Positions 1-8,884 of a DNA stretch of 62,876 nucleotides are shown here, one piece after another. The stretch is from assembly GCA_017651425.1 (NCBI GenBank), contig JAGCCZ010000003.1, forward strand, positions 1-62,876, written 5' to 3'. The notes under the pieces are model-generated. The model did no database searches. It was given only the letters and a program-made list of their open reading frames with translations, and was not told the origin of the DNA. A program made the translations under genes and the position numbers. The stretch's first letter is position 1. Each line of letters opens with the position of its first letter. Source of the DNA: Bacteroidales bacterium (GTDB taxonomy: Bacteria > Bacteroidota > Bacteroidia > Bacteroidales > WCHB1-69).

Positions 1-69
1 AATGAGCGATGGAGTCCACACCGTTATTGTCTCTCCGGGTCAAATTTATTTGTTTCCGTGCGACCGTCC

Positions 70-97
70 ATCCCCGTTAGGGGATTCATATCTGTAG
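70..97 (+). repeat. REP-like hairpin with CATATCTGTAG tail
   Basis: The stem ATCCCC/GGGGAT closes a GTTA loop and is followed by the tail seen on the copies at 30-32 kb. It is a single solitary copy about 30 kb from the transposase island. This fits the dispersal of REP sequences by a RAYT enzyme, but that is inference. Confidence 0.65.
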
Positions 98-215
98 CAG
101 TGATCAGTGAGCAGAGGGTAGGTGGGCAACGGAGTGCGTTGTGGAGGTCTCGTGCGACCGGCAATCCCCGTCAGGGGATGAGTTTCCTGTGACATACTCC
201 GTCACCCTCTCCCAT

Positions 216-246
216 ACTGATCACTCTTCACTGATCACTGTTCACT
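216..246. repeat. Tandem ACTGATCACT-type repeat
   Basis: Two imperfect copies of a decamer with central palindrome TGATCA lie in tandem, separated by CTTC and followed by GTTCACT. The same motif occurs at 99-110 and as a longer cluster at 27114-27159 in the opposite orientation. Its function is unknown. Confidence 0.6.
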
Positions 247-324
247 CGTCTCACACCTTTGCTACCAACCCCTGCACACCTACGGCCTGCATCCCCGCCG
301 CACCATAATGTTTTATTACCCTTC

Positions 325-1914
325 TTATCTCGGGATTTTAAGCTTCTGCCCGGCTTGAATGGCATTCTCGTTGCGCAAATTGTTGTATTTGGCAATGGCG
401 GTAGCCGTGACACCATACTTGCGCCCGATCGAGGATAAGGTGTCGCCCTTTTTGACGATGTAGATGATGGGCGATCCGGTGGAGTTGTTTGTGGTGTTTG
501 TGGCAGGCTTGGTTGTGGCAGGAATGGTGTCCTTCACCACGACACTGGAGTCGGCGGAAACCATCGTGCTGTCCCTGGCCACCAATGTGCTGTCGCCGGA
601 CGCAGGCTTCGGGGCGGGCTTGGTGATGGTCGTGCCCTTGCGCACCAGCAAACGCTGCCCAATGCGCAAACTGCTGCTGCGGAGATGGTTCAACGACTTC
701 AGCTTGTTGACCGTGGTTCCGTATTTGGAGGCTATTTTCGACAATGTCTCGCCTTTGCGCACCGTATGGTACTTGTTGGGTGTGGTCTGCACAATGACAT
801 CCCCGGTCTCCGTCGTGGTGGTCAGGTCGCGCGTGGGATTGAAGAAGTCATCGTAACGGTAACGCTGGATGGAGTCTTTCAAAGCAATGAACCGGAGGAT
901 GTCCTGCGTTTGCAGGCGCAAAGGATATTTTTCGTGATAGGCGGGGATGATGTCCCGCTTATATTGTGGATTCAGGATGTGGATTTCATCCATGTCGATG
1001 CCGAGGACCTCCGAAACCTGCTGAAGGTGGATCTCTTTGTCAACCATGACGGTGTCGACGTTGGTGGGGATGCGAAGCGTGCTGGGCGCGATGCCGTAGA
1101 GATTGTGATAGGTCATCATGTAGTAGGCGCCGATGAAAGCGGGGAAATAGTTTTGGGTCTCCTTGGGCAGATAGGGTGCCACGCCCCAGAAGTCGGTTTT
1201 GCCGCCGGAGCGCTGGATGGCCTTGCGCACGTTGCCAGCCCCGCAGTTGTAGGCCGAAATGGCCAACCCCCAGTCGTTGAAGATGTTGTACAGGTCCCGA
1301 AAATGGCGTGCTGCCGCCTCGGTGGCTTTGTAAGGGTCGCGGCGGTCATCCACGAAAGTGTTGACCTCCAGTCCGTAAAGTTTTCCCGTGTTGTACATGA
1401 ATTGCCATATTCCCGTGGCACCCGCGCGCGACACGGCCAACGGATTGAGCGCCGACTCGATGATGGTGATATAGACCAACTCCTCAGGCACATTGTATTT
1501 GTCAAAAATGGCCTTCATCCAAGGATAATAGTATTGCGCCAGCGCCAAAATGGCCGACGAGGAACGTTGACGTTGTACAGAGTAGAGTTCGATGAATCGT
1601 TTTACACGCTCGTTGTAGGCCATGGGCACGGCGGTGACAATCTGGGAGAGACGTTTATAGATGAGAGAATCATTGTTGTCGTAGGCATAACTGTCATCTT
1701 TGAGTTTGGAGAGCACGGAATGCTTGGTCGTCAACTCGTTTTTTACATACCATATATTGAGCATGGAGTCCATTTTCTGGATCTCTGCTTTCGCGAAGAC
1801 ATCCATGTCGTCTTCCACCATGTTGGTGTCTTTGAGCACAGTCGGAATGGGTTGTGCAGACAGACATGCGATGAATATGATTTGGATGAATGATAACAGT
1901 GTTTTTTTGATCAT
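325..1914 (-). CDS. mltD: Membrane-bound lytic murein transglycosylase, MltD-like, with two LysM domains
   Basis: This 529-residue enzyme should cleave the glycan strands of peptidoglycan in the periplasm. A hydrophobic signal sequence (about 1-20) is followed by a helical region and an SLT (lysozyme-like) domain at roughly 135-260. The catalytic glutamate is E153 in IIESALNP, followed by the family motif GATGIWQFM. Two LysM peptidoglycan-binding domains occupy about 385-427 and the C-terminal 45 residues, joined by a Thr/Ser/Lys-rich linker. The order SLT-LysM-LysM is that of MltD. It is the last gene of a minus-strand group led by lgt, 10 bp after the MORN-repeat gene. There is no lipobox cysteine at the expected place (ACLSAQ), so lipid anchoring is uncertain. 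Confidence 0.9.
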   Translation of the reverse strand: MIKKTLLSFIQIIFIACLSAQPIPTVLKDTNMVEDDMDVFAKAEIQKMDSMLNIWYVKNELTTKHSVLSKLKDDSYAYDNNDSLIYKRLSQIVTAVPMAYNERVKRFIELYSVQRQRSSSAILALAQYYYPWMKAIFDKYNVPEELVYITIIESALNPLAVSRAGATGIWQFMYNTGKLYGLEVNTFVDDRRDPYKATEAAARHFRDLYNIFNDWGLAISAYNCGAGNVRKAIQRSGGKTDFWGVAPYLPKETQNYFPAFIGAYYMMTYHNLYGIAPSTLRIPTNVDTVMVDKEIHLQQVSEVLGIDMDEIHILNPQYKRDIIPAYHEKYPLRLQTQDILRFIALKDSIQRYRYDDFFNPTRDLTTTTETGDVIVQTTPNKYHTVRKGETLSKIASKYGTTVNKLKSLNHLRSSSLRIGQRLLVRKGTTITKPAPKPASGDSTLVARDSTMVSADSSVVVKDTIPATTKPATNTTNNSTGSPIIYIVKKGDTLSSIGRKYGVTATAIAKYNNLRNENAIQAGQKLKIPR

Positions 1915-1924
1915 ACGCCTATTT

Positions 1925-3427
1925 TCAATCTTTGATAGTATAGTTGTTCCATTTTAGTTCCCGCCCCTCTTTGAACAGCGTGGTGAGCAGTTGTATGCCC
2001 TCCTCGTTGTATTGAATCCAAGCACCTTCTTGCAAGCCGTTCACATACTTGCCGCTGGTCTTGATATTGCCGTTTTCCCAATAGGTGGTGAATTTGCCGT
2101 CGCGGACATCCTGGTTGTACTGGATGCGTGAGGCGATGCGGTCCTTGTCATAGGTGGTGGTCCAGGTGCCCGTGCGCTTGCCGCCGTCATACTGGCCGCT
2201 CTCCACGGAGGTGCCGTTGCGATAGTACCAGTTGCCTTCCTCGTAGCCGGCTACATAGTTGCCGCGCGTCACAATCTCGCCCGCCTCGTCATATTCCACA
2301 TAAATGCCGTCAAGGTCGCCGTCTTCGTAGTGGCAGACGGTCATGGTGTCGCCAGTGGGGTAAAACCAGACCCACTCGCCGTGTTTCTGCCCTTTAGAGT
2401 TATAAGCACCAGCAATTTCAATGGTCTTGTCCGGAAAATAGAAATACCATTCCCCAATGGGACGGGAGTTTTTGTATTTGCCCCGCGAGCGCAGCTCTCC
2501 GGTGGGGTAGTACTCCTTCCAGAGCCCCTGTCGCAGTCCGTTCAGGTCGGTGATGCCTTCGAATCGGAGCCAACCCTCCTCGAAAAGGTAACCCTTTATG
2601 ACATTGCCGGCCGTGTCGAATTCGCGGCGGATGCCGTCGGGCTTGTCATTGTGGTAAGTGGCAATGATCGAGGGCCGGCCGTTGGGATGGCGCGCAATGC
2701 GCTGGTCCAGTATCTTGGTCTCCTTGGCATCCTCATCCAGCTGGTCGTGAGTGTATTTCTCCACACGGAGGAAGTTGCCGTTCTGGTCATAATATTTGAA
2801 AAAGCCGTGCTTTTTGTCATTGAGGTAGGAACCCTCCATGCGAAGGTTCCCGTTTTCCCAAAAATATTTCCAACTGCCCTGCTTGTGGCCGAATTGGTCA
2901 GTGCGGTTGATGCGCTCTGTGCGGTTTCGCACGCCATGGTAATACTTGGTGACAGCGACCACCAGCCCTGTTTTGTCGAACTCCTTGGCCAAGCCATGGG
3001 GTTTGCCGTTTTCGTAGGGTACCAGCGACTTGAGCCAGCCGGCATTGTCGTATGTGTGCACGTCCCCCATGATGGTGTCTGTGTGCCAATGGGTCACGGT
3101 GTAGTCTTGGTCACCATATTGCACCTGCTCGCCCTCTTTTTTGCCCGCCTTATAGTGCAGGGTCAGATAACGCTTGCCCTTTTGGTAAAAAGTCCAGACG
3201 CTATCCAGGAGAAAATCTTTCCGATTACCCTCTGAAAGGAGGTTGCCATCCTCGTCGAAGGAGCGCCACCAGCCGTCGGGCTGCCCGTTGACTAAGGTGC
3301 CCTCGCTGGACTTGGCCCCGGAAGGGTAGCGGAAAGTGACAAACCCGTCGGTCACAACACTGTCTTGGGCCTGCACGAAAATGCAGCCGCAAAGAAGCAA
3401 CGTCAACACTAACAAACGGGTATGCAT
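1925..3427 (-). CDS. Secreted MORN-repeat-variant protein
   Basis: This 500-residue protein has a signal peptide (about 1-20, ending VQAQ) and then an almost continuous array of roughly 22-24-residue repeats. They follow the theme GxWxxYxxNGxLxxxGxYxxxxxxG, for example around the WKYFWENGNLRMEG and WKEYYPTGELRSRG segments. This is the MORN_2 variant repeat common in Bacteroidota. Such proteins are exported and mostly of unknown function; the repeats form extended beta-hairpin sheets. It lies between a small lipoprotein gene and mltD, which suggests an envelope role, but I cannot assign an activity. The start at 3427 gives a clean signal peptide. Confidence 0.85.
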   Translation of the reverse strand: MHTRLLVLTLLLCGCIFVQAQDSVVTDGFVTFRYPSGAKSSEGTLVNGQPDGWWRSFDEDGNLLSEGNRKDFLLDSVWTFYQKGKRYLTLHYKAGKKEGEQVQYGDQDYTVTHWHTDTIMGDVHTYDNAGWLKSLVPYENGKPHGLAKEFDKTGLVVAVTKYYHGVRNRTERINRTDQFGHKQGSWKYFWENGNLRMEGSYLNDKKHGFFKYYDQNGNFLRVEKYTHDQLDEDAKETKILDQRIARHPNGRPSIIATYHNDKPDGIRREFDTAGNVIKGYLFEEGWLRFEGITDLNGLRQGLWKEYYPTGELRSRGKYKNSRPIGEWYFYFPDKTIEIAGAYNSKGQKHGEWVWFYPTGDTMTVCHYEDGDLDGIYVEYDEAGEIVTRGNYVAGYEEGNWYYRNGTSVESGQYDGGKRTGTWTTTYDKDRIASRIQYNQDVRDGKFTTYWENGNIKTSGKYVNGLQEGAWIQYNEEGIQLLTTLFKEGRELKWNNYTIKD

Positions 3428-3476
3428 GGTTAATGGTTTGAAAAAATCCTCCTCCCGAAGGAGGAGGAGACGGGTT

Positions 3477-3917
3477 TTACTTGCTGCCGGTAAAGTCGAT
3501 GATACGGATTTCGGTGGTGGCTATGCCGAGGATTTGTACCGTGTAATAGACACTCATGTCCAAGGTGTTGCCTGTAAAGATGGCTTTCACATGAATTTTC
3601 TTGACCTGTTCGGTAGCTGTGTTGATGAAATTGTTCTGACCCACCATGGAGGTGAGCACTTGGGTGATCCATTCAACATTCTCACTGGAAGCCTCGAAGG
3701 TGTTGGTAGTAGTGTATTCCAATGGCAATACGCCGTAGAGGAGCACACCGTTGGTGGAAAGCGGATTGCTGAGAATACGGACAGAGCCGCTTTTGGTGGT
3801 GTTTTCTTTCACGATGGTGAATGTGCCCGTGTATTTACCGGCATATTCGGAGTTTGCGTTGTCGCAACCGGCAAGTGCAAAGGCAAGAATAACGATGAGG
3901 GGAAGGAGTTTTTTCAT
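3477..3917 (-). CDS. Small putative lipoprotein
   Basis: A 146-residue protein with a lipoprotein signal: a Lys-Lys start, a hydrophobic stretch, and lipobox LAGC with the cysteine at about residue 18. Mature lipoprotein would begin CDNANSEYAGKYTG. The body is Thr-rich with beta-like segments and resembles the small calycin-like Bacteroidales lipoproteins, though I do not recognise a named family. It lies 45 bp downstream of lgt, the enzyme that would lipidate it, and 49 bp upstream of the MORN-repeat gene, so the four genes probably share a transcript. Confidence 0.75.
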   Translation of the reverse strand: MKKLLPLIVILAFALAGCDNANSEYAGKYTGTFTIVKENTTKSGSVRILSNPLSTNGVLLYGVLPLEYTTTNTFEASSENVEWITQVLTSMVGQNNFINTATEQVKKIHVKAIFTGNTLDMSVYYTVQILGIATTEIRIIDFTGSK

Positions 3918-3962
3918 AATAAATTGTTTTGAAAAGTTAGAAAATTGTTTTGAAAATAATAA

Positions 3963-4859
3963 TCACTTGGTTTGTGTGTCTTTTTTAGGTTCGGGTTCCT
4001 CTTTAAACGGAAATTCCGGATAATAAGTATGTACGAAGGAATAAATCAATAGCCCAAGACCCAGCAAAGCTATGGGGATGCTGAGAATTTGGCCGTTGTT
4101 GAGGGCATGGCCCACCTCGCCGGGCACTTGTACCTCTTTGACAAACTCAATGAAGAAGCGGGCGGTGAAGATGACAAAGAGCGTGATGCCGGAGGTGCGG
4201 CCGGCGGCCACCTTGCCTTTGGCAAACTTGAAATAGTAAACAACCAAGCCAATGAAAACACAGAGGTAAACGATGGATTCATAGAGTTGTGCGGGATGAC
4301 GCAGGGTGCCGGCCACGCCGAAGCCGCCATGAATGAAATCGAATGCCCAAGGCACCGTGGTGATGCTGCCCACAATCTCATGATTCATCAGGTTGCCGAT
4401 GCGCACGAAAGCCGCGGCAATGGGCACAGCAATACCCAGCCGGTCCCAAAGCCAGAAGAAGTTGACCTTGTATTTCCAGGTGTAATACACAATAAACAGG
4501 AAGATGGCGATGACTCCGCCGTGGCTGGCCAACCCCTGATAGCCGATGAATTTCCCGTCGTGGATGGGCAGCAGGATTTCCAACGGAGCGGTGACGAACT
4601 GCTCGGGTTCGTAGAAAAGGAAATGCCCCAGTCGCAACCCGACAAATGTCCAGACAATGGTCCAGATGGAGATGCGGTCCAACTCCTTCTGTGAGGCTTT
4701 CTCGGTGATGAAGATTTTCTGCAATGTCAAGTAAGCCAGCAGGAAGCCGGTGGCCAGCAGGATACCGTACCAGCGAACCTCCACGGAGCCCAAATGGAAG
4801 GCCACGGGATTCACTTTCCAGGTTATGGTACAGAGCGTGTTCAAAAGATTAGTGTACAT
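3963..4859 (-). CDS. lgt: Prolipoprotein diacylglyceryl transferase
   Basis: Lgt transfers diacylglycerol from phosphatidylglycerol to the lipobox cysteine of prolipoproteins in the inner membrane, the first step of lipoprotein maturation. The 298-residue protein has about seven hydrophobic segments and the family motifs: GLRLGHFLFYEP, YQGLASHGG, RIGNLMNHEIVG (the Lgt signature around the essential Arg and Asn) and RHPAQLYES. The C-terminus is a charged tail. The length is normal for the family. A -7 box at 4884-4891 and a TTTG at 4912-4915 (20 bp apart) on the minus strand give it its own promoter, divergent from hutH. Confidence 0.96.
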   Translation of the reverse strand: MYTNLLNTLCTITWKVNPVAFHLGSVEVRWYGILLATGFLLAYLTLQKIFITEKASQKELDRISIWTIVWTFVGLRLGHFLFYEPEQFVTAPLEILLPIHDGKFIGYQGLASHGGVIAIFLFIVYYTWKYKVNFFWLWDRLGIAVPIAAAFVRIGNLMNHEIVGSITTVPWAFDFIHGGFGVAGTLRHPAQLYESIVYLCVFIGLVVYYFKFAKGKVAAGRTSGITLFVIFTARFFIEFVKEVQVPGEVGHALNNGQILSIPIALLGLGLLIYSFVHTYYPEFPFKEEPEPKKDTQTK

Positions 4860-4883
4860 TTTTTACCTTATAAATAGAAACTG

Positions 4884-4915
4884 CAAAAGTAGCAAAAATA
4901 TAGGGATTGCGCAAA
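4884..4915 (-). promoter_or_regulatory. Bacteroidota-type promoter for lgt
   Basis: On the minus strand a TACTTTTG box (4884-4891) matches the TAnnTTTG -7 consensus. A TTTG (-33) sits at 4912-4915, 20 bp away. It lies 25 bp upstream of the lgt start codon. Confidence 0.7.
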
Positions 4916-4937
4916 GAAAAAATTTTTTGTATGTTTG
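4907..4937 (+). promoter_or_regulatory. Bacteroidota-type promoter for hutH
   Basis: TATGTTTG at 4930-4937 matches the -7 consensus and TTG at 4907-4909 is 20 bp upstream. The -33 elements of this promoter and of the lgt promoter are interleaved within 9 bp, so the two divergent promoters probably compete for sigma factor. The hutH start codon is at 5011, leaving a leader of about 70 nt. Confidence 0.65.
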
Positions 4938-5010
4938 CAAACTCTAAAAAAGCGCCAATCCACGCCTTTAGCATGTTGTAATATAGTAGATTCAAGTAAT
5001 AAAACCGTAT

Positions 5011-6501
5011 ATGAAAAGACATCAGATTTCAACCAAATTCCTCAGTATTGACAAGGTGGCCAAGATTGTAGAACGCCGCCAGAAAATTGAACTTTCCCAA
5101 GAGGCGATTGATGCCGTGCAGAAGTGTCGTGCCTACCTCGACAAGAAAACCGACACCGAGAAGGAACCCATCTACGGTGTGACCACCGGCTTCGGCTCCC
5201 TCTGCAACCGGTCCATCTCCAAGGAAGACCTCTCCACGCTGCAACGCAACCTTGTGCTTTCCCACGCTTGCGGTGTCGGTGCGGAAGTTCCCCAGGAGAT
5301 TGTGCAGCTGATGCTGCTGATGAAGATACAATCCCTCTCGTATGGCCATTCCGGTGTGCAGTTGGCCACGATCCAACGGCTTGTCGATTTTTACAACACA
5401 GGTGTCTATCCCGTGGTCTATCAGCAGGGCTCGCTCGGAGCTTCCGGCGACTTGGCCCCGTTGGCCCACCTCTCCCTGCCGCTCCTCAACATGGGCGAGG
5501 TTTACTATCGCGGCAAGAAATATCCCGCCTCTGTCATCAACGAAAAATTCGGCTGGGAACCCATCACCCTGCAATCCAAGGAGGGTCTGGCGTTGCTCAA
5601 CGGCACCCAGTTCATGAGCTCCTATGCGGTGTGGCTCCTGATCAAATCGCAAAAGCTTTCCTGGATGGCCGACATCATCGGCGCCATCTCCCTCGATGCC
5701 TTCGACGGTCGTATCGAGCCGTTCAACCTCAATGTCCATTTGGTGCGTCCGCATACGGGCCAGCTCATCACCGCCGCCCATATCCAGGAGTTGCTCCAGG
5801 GCTCCGAAATCATCCGACGCCACAAAGAGCATGTGCAGGATCCCTACTCTTTCCGCTGCATCCCGCAGGTGCATGGCGCCACGAAGGACTCCATCCAACA
5901 TGTGCGCGACGTGGTCGAGACCGAGATTAACTCCGTCACAGACAATCCTACGGTGTTCCCCGACGAAGATATCGTGGTGTCTGCCGGCAACTTCCATGGC
6001 CAACCGTTGGCTTTGGTGCTCGACTTCCTTTCCATCGCCATGGCCGAGTTGGGCAACATCTCCGAGCGCCGCATCTACCAATTGATTTCAGGAAAACGCG
6101 AGCTGCCCTCCTTCTTGGTCAAGAACCCCGGTCTCAACTCCGGCTTCATGATCCCGCAGTACGCCGCCGCCTCCATCGTGAATCAGAACAAAGCGTTCAC
6201 CATGCCCTGCTCCACCGACTCCATCGAATCTTCGCAAGGTCAGGAGGACCACGTCAGCATGGGTGCCAATGCCGCCACGAAGTGCTACATGGTGGTCAAC
6301 AATGTGGAGAAGGTTCTCGGCATCGAGCTGTTCAATGCCGCCCAGGCTCTCGAGTTCCGCAGACCGCTCAAATCCTCTCCTTTCATTGAGGAATTTGTCA
6401 AGGCTTACCGCACCTTCGTGCCTTTTGTGGAGAATGACACCTACATGCACGAATTGATCCAACAATCCATCGATTTCGTCAACGGCGTGCGTGTCGAATA
6501 G
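5011..6501 (+). CDS. hutH: Histidine ammonia-lyase
   Basis: HutH deaminates L-histidine to trans-urocanate in the cytoplasm, the first step of histidine degradation. The 496-residue protein has the MIO cofactor triad A144-S145-G146 within GSLGASGDLAPLAH, the catalytic-loop segment YGVTTGFGSL, and the C-terminal QEDHVSMG motif. The substrate-selectivity pair is S84-H85 (in LVLSHACGVG), as in histidine lyases, rather than the His-Leu or Phe-Leu of tyrosine and phenylalanine lyases. No other hut gene (hutU, hutI, ftcD) is nearby. The neighbours are a lipoprotein gene and nadC, so it is a stand-alone copy. The start is ATG at 5011. Confidence 0.93.
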   Translation: MKRHQISTKFLSIDKVAKIVERRQKIELSQEAIDAVQKCRAYLDKKTDTEKEPIYGVTTGFGSLCNRSISKEDLSTLQRNLVLSHACGVGAEVPQEIVQLMLLMKIQSLSYGHSGVQLATIQRLVDFYNTGVYPVVYQQGSLGASGDLAPLAHLSLPLLNMGEVYYRGKKYPASVINEKFGWEPITLQSKEGLALLNGTQFMSSYAVWLLIKSQKLSWMADIIGAISLDAFDGRIEPFNLNVHLVRPHTGQLITAAHIQELLQGSEIIRRHKEHVQDPYSFRCIPQVHGATKDSIQHVRDVVETEINSVTDNPTVFPDEDIVVSAGNFHGQPLALVLDFLSIAMAELGNISERRIYQLISGKRELPSFLVKNPGLNSGFMIPQYAAASIVNQNKAFTMPCSTDSIESSQGQEDHVSMGANAATKCYMVVNNVEKVLGIELFNAAQALEFRRPLKSSPFIEEFVKAYRTFVPFVENDTYMHELIQQSIDFVNGVRVE

Positions 6502-6521
6502 GTGCTTTAACTCATTTTAAG

Positions 6522-7013
6522 ATGAAAAAGTGGTGGATCTTTTTCTTTTGCACCGTCCTGGCCGCGGGTTGTGTGCATCGGGAGCACTATTCCGAGGTGC
6601 CGCACATCGAGTTTGTGCGCCTTGAGAAGTTGGATGACGGCACAGGTCGCGACAATAAGGCCAATTTGGTCATCGCTTTCCAAGACGGCGACGGTGACAT
6701 TGGGCTCAGCATCAGTGACACCACCGGTCCTTTTGCCCCGGATTCCGCCTATTATTACAACTTTTTCATTGATTTTATCGAAAAACAGCATGGTGAGTGG
6801 GTGGTCGTTGAGACGCTCGGTACTCATAATGCCCGCGTGCCATACCTTAGTGAGGCTGTGCCCGAGAGCATTGAGGGTGAACTTACTATTTTAACGGATA
6901 TTAACAACCCTTCTTCCCCATACGATACCATCAAGTTGCGTTGCCGTCTTGTGGATCGCGCCTTACATGAAAGCAACATCATTGAAACCCCAGAAATAAT
7001 TGTAAAAAAATGA
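6522..7013 (+). CDS. Putative lipoprotein of unknown function
   Basis: This 163-residue protein starts with a classic lipoprotein signal (lipobox LAAGC, cysteine at about 17). The mature part contains the acidic stretch FQDGDGDIGLSISDTTG, which resembles the DGDGDIG motif of Bacteroidales lipoproteins with calcium-binding-like Asp repeats. I recognise no catalytic motif. It begins 20 bp after hutH and its stop codon overlaps the nadC start by 4 bp (ATGA), so it is translationally coupled to nadC. Confidence 0.8.
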   Translation: MKKWWIFFFCTVLAAGCVHREHYSEVPHIEFVRLEKLDDGTGRDNKANLVIAFQDGDGDIGLSISDTTGPFAPDSAYYYNFFIDFIEKQHGEWVVVETLGTHNARVPYLSEAVPESIEGELTILTDINNPSSPYDTIKLRCRLVDRALHESNIIETPEIIVKK

Positions 7014-7858
7014 TATTGAACGAACAAGCTAAAAAATTGATCCAGTTGTCATTGCAGGAAGATATCGGCGATGGCGACCACTCTTCCCTCTCAAGTATTC
7101 CCGCCGATGTGATGGGCGAGATGAAGCTCCTCGTGAAGGAGGATGGCATCCTTTGCGGTGTCGATGTGGCCCGCGAGGTGATCCGGCAAGTGGACGAGAC
7201 CATCCGGATGGAGTGCTTCATGCAGGATGGCGACCCTATCCGCAAAGGTGACATCGTGTTCGTGCTGCGCGGCCCCGCCGTCAGCATGCTCACCGCCGAG
7301 CGCAACGTGCTCAACTATATGCAGCGCATGAGCGGCATTGCCACATGTACCCGCGAGTATGTGGATTTGGTGAAAGACACGCACGTCACCCTGCTCGACA
7401 CCCGCAAGACGACTCCCAACATGCGCATTTTCGAGAAATATGCGGTCAAAGTGGGGGGCGCTTCCAACCATCGGTTTGGTTTGTATGACATGATGATGTT
7501 GAAAGACAATCACATAGACTTTGCAGGAGGCATCGAGAAGGCTATTGATGCAGCCAATGAGTATCAGCGTTGCAAAGGGTTGAATCTCAAGATCGAGATC
7601 GAAACCCGCAGTCTCGATGACGTGCGTCGGGTGCTCGCTCACGGGGGTGTGCATCGTATCATGTTCGACAACTTCTCCCCGGAGCTGATTGTCGAGGGTG
7701 TGAAGCTCGTGAACCACCGGTTTGAGACGGAGGCTTCCGGCGGCATTGTCAAGGAGACCCTTCGCGAGTATGCTCTCACGGGTGTGGATTTCATCTCGGT
7801 GGGCGCTTTTACGCATCATATCAGTAGTTTGGATTTGAGTCTCAAATTTTCCAAATAG
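7010..7858 (+). CDS. nadC: Nicotinate-nucleotide pyrophosphorylase (carboxylating)
   Basis: NadC converts quinolinate and PRPP to nicotinate mononucleotide, CO2 and pyrophosphate in de novo NAD synthesis. The 282-residue protein shows the N-terminal EDIGDGDHSS segment, the ERNVLNYMQRMSGIAT helix, the active-site DTRKTTPNMR and GGASNHR motifs, and the KDNHI and EIETR strands of the quinolinate phosphoribosyltransferase barrel. The length is typical. The ATGA overlap with the upstream lipoprotein gene fixes the start. nadA and nadB are not in the window. Confidence 0.95.
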   Translation: MILNEQAKKLIQLSLQEDIGDGDHSSLSSIPADVMGEMKLLVKEDGILCGVDVAREVIRQVDETIRMECFMQDGDPIRKGDIVFVLRGPAVSMLTAERNVLNYMQRMSGIATCTREYVDLVKDTHVTLLDTRKTTPNMRIFEKYAVKVGGASNHRFGLYDMMMLKDNHIDFAGGIEKAIDAANEYQRCKGLNLKIEIETRSLDDVRRVLAHGGVHRIMFDNFSPELIVEGVKLVNHRFETEASGGIVKETLREYALTGVDFISVGAFTHHISSLDLSLKFSK

Positions 7859-7875
7859 TTGGTTCTGAATCACAA

Positions 7876-8838
7876 ATGTTTTTAAGCCTCGCAAAAATAC
7901 AGCAGAAGTTGCGGGCCTGGGGCGACAATCTCGAGCAGGTCCCGGTCCTCGGCAAGGTGGTCCAAAAATCACGCAAATGGACCTTGCCGGGGTTCCAGCA
8001 CATGCCGCTGTATGATGTGATGGGCTTTTTTGTGCAATCGTTCGGCAAAGGGGTGATTTTCCAGCGCGCCGCCGCCCTGACCTACCGGGTTTTCGTGGCC
8101 CTGATTCCGATGATCATCGCACTGTTCTCCACCATTGCCTTCTTCGGCGAGGATGTCCAGCAAGGCCTCCTGACCTTGCTGCAATCCATCATCCCGAATT
8201 ACGCCTGGCCGGCCGTGGACGAGGTGATTACCGGAGTGGTGACGGTCCAGAATGGTACTCTCTCTACGTTGATGCTCCTTTTTGGCATCTATTTTGCCAT
8301 TCTCTGTTGTAATGGACTGTTGGCTGCATTCAACACCTCCTATTATAATGAACAACAACGTGGAATTATCAATCAGCTGTCACTCAGCTTTTTGATTATG
8401 CTTATTGCTTTTTTTACCATACTGTTGGTTGTGGGTTTGCTCATTTTTTCCTCTGTGTTGCTCAATTTTATCCATGAAAAGATTGGCGTGCTCAACAGTG
8501 GGTATTTCTACCTGGTGCATGGTGTCAAGTGGGTGCTGGTGTTCGCCGCCCTCTATTTCTTTGTCAGCATCCTATACTATTTAGCTCCGGTGAAAAAGGA
8601 CAATTACCGGTTCTTCTCCATCGGATCGTCTGTCTGTACTATTCTTATGGTATTGATTTTGGGGGCTTTGAATATCTATTTTTCTCATTTTTCAAACTAT
8701 AATCTCATTTACGGATCTCTCGGAGCCTTGTTTGCCATCCTGCTTTGGCTGAACTGGAGTTCGTTGGCCCTACTTTTGGGTTATGACCTCAATGTGAGCA
8801 TAGCGAAGGCAAAATTGGAGGGTGTGGAGAGTGTGTAG
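7876..8838 (+). CDS. YihY/virulence factor BrkB family inner-membrane protein
   Basis: A 320-residue integral membrane protein with about six hydrophobic segments after a cytoplasmic N-terminus of about 60 residues. The pattern GVIFQRAAALTYRVFVALIPMI matches the conserved first transmembrane region of the family (the usual A-A-x-L-[ST]-Y-x-x-x-x-[AL]-x-P). The end has the conserved YGSLGALFAILLWLNW block and then LLGYDLN. The family (formerly called RNase BN) has no agreed function; some members are proposed transporters. It follows nadC by 17 bp and is probably cotranscribed. Confidence 0.88.
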   Translation: MFLSLAKIQQKLRAWGDNLEQVPVLGKVVQKSRKWTLPGFQHMPLYDVMGFFVQSFGKGVIFQRAAALTYRVFVALIPMIIALFSTIAFFGEDVQQGLLTLLQSIIPNYAWPAVDEVITGVVTVQNGTLSTLMLLFGIYFAILCCNGLLAAFNTSYYNEQQRGIINQLSLSFLIMLIAFFTILLVVGLLIFSSVLLNFIHEKIGVLNSGYFYLVHGVKWVLVFAALYFFVSILYYLAPVKKDNYRFFSIGSSVCTILMVLILGALNIYFSHFSNYNLIYGSLGALFAILLWLNWSSLALLLGYDLNVSIAKAKLEGVESV

Positions 8839-8884
8839 TGCAAAAATTACAATAATATTATATATACAATAAAAGTTATATATC

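Larger units (their letters stand above)
1..324. other. Non-coding stretch with degenerate palindromes
   Basis: I see no credible gene. The stretch holds two related hairpins, each preceded by the same decamer CGTGCGACCG (57-66 and 151-160): ATCCCC-GTTA-GGGGAT at 70-85, followed by a CATATCTGTAG tail, and ATCCCC-GTCA-GGGGAT at 164-179 with a degraded tail. It also holds copies of an AGTGATCAGTGA-type motif (99-110 and, in the other orientation, 216-246). The first hairpin belongs to the REP-like family found around 30-32 kb. The region lies downstream of the mltD stop codon. Confidence 0.6.

Noticed and set aside
5011..6501. Tyrosine or phenylalanine ammonia-lyase
   Set aside because: The selectivity pair is Ser-His rather than His-Leu or Phe-Leu, so histidine is the expected substrate.
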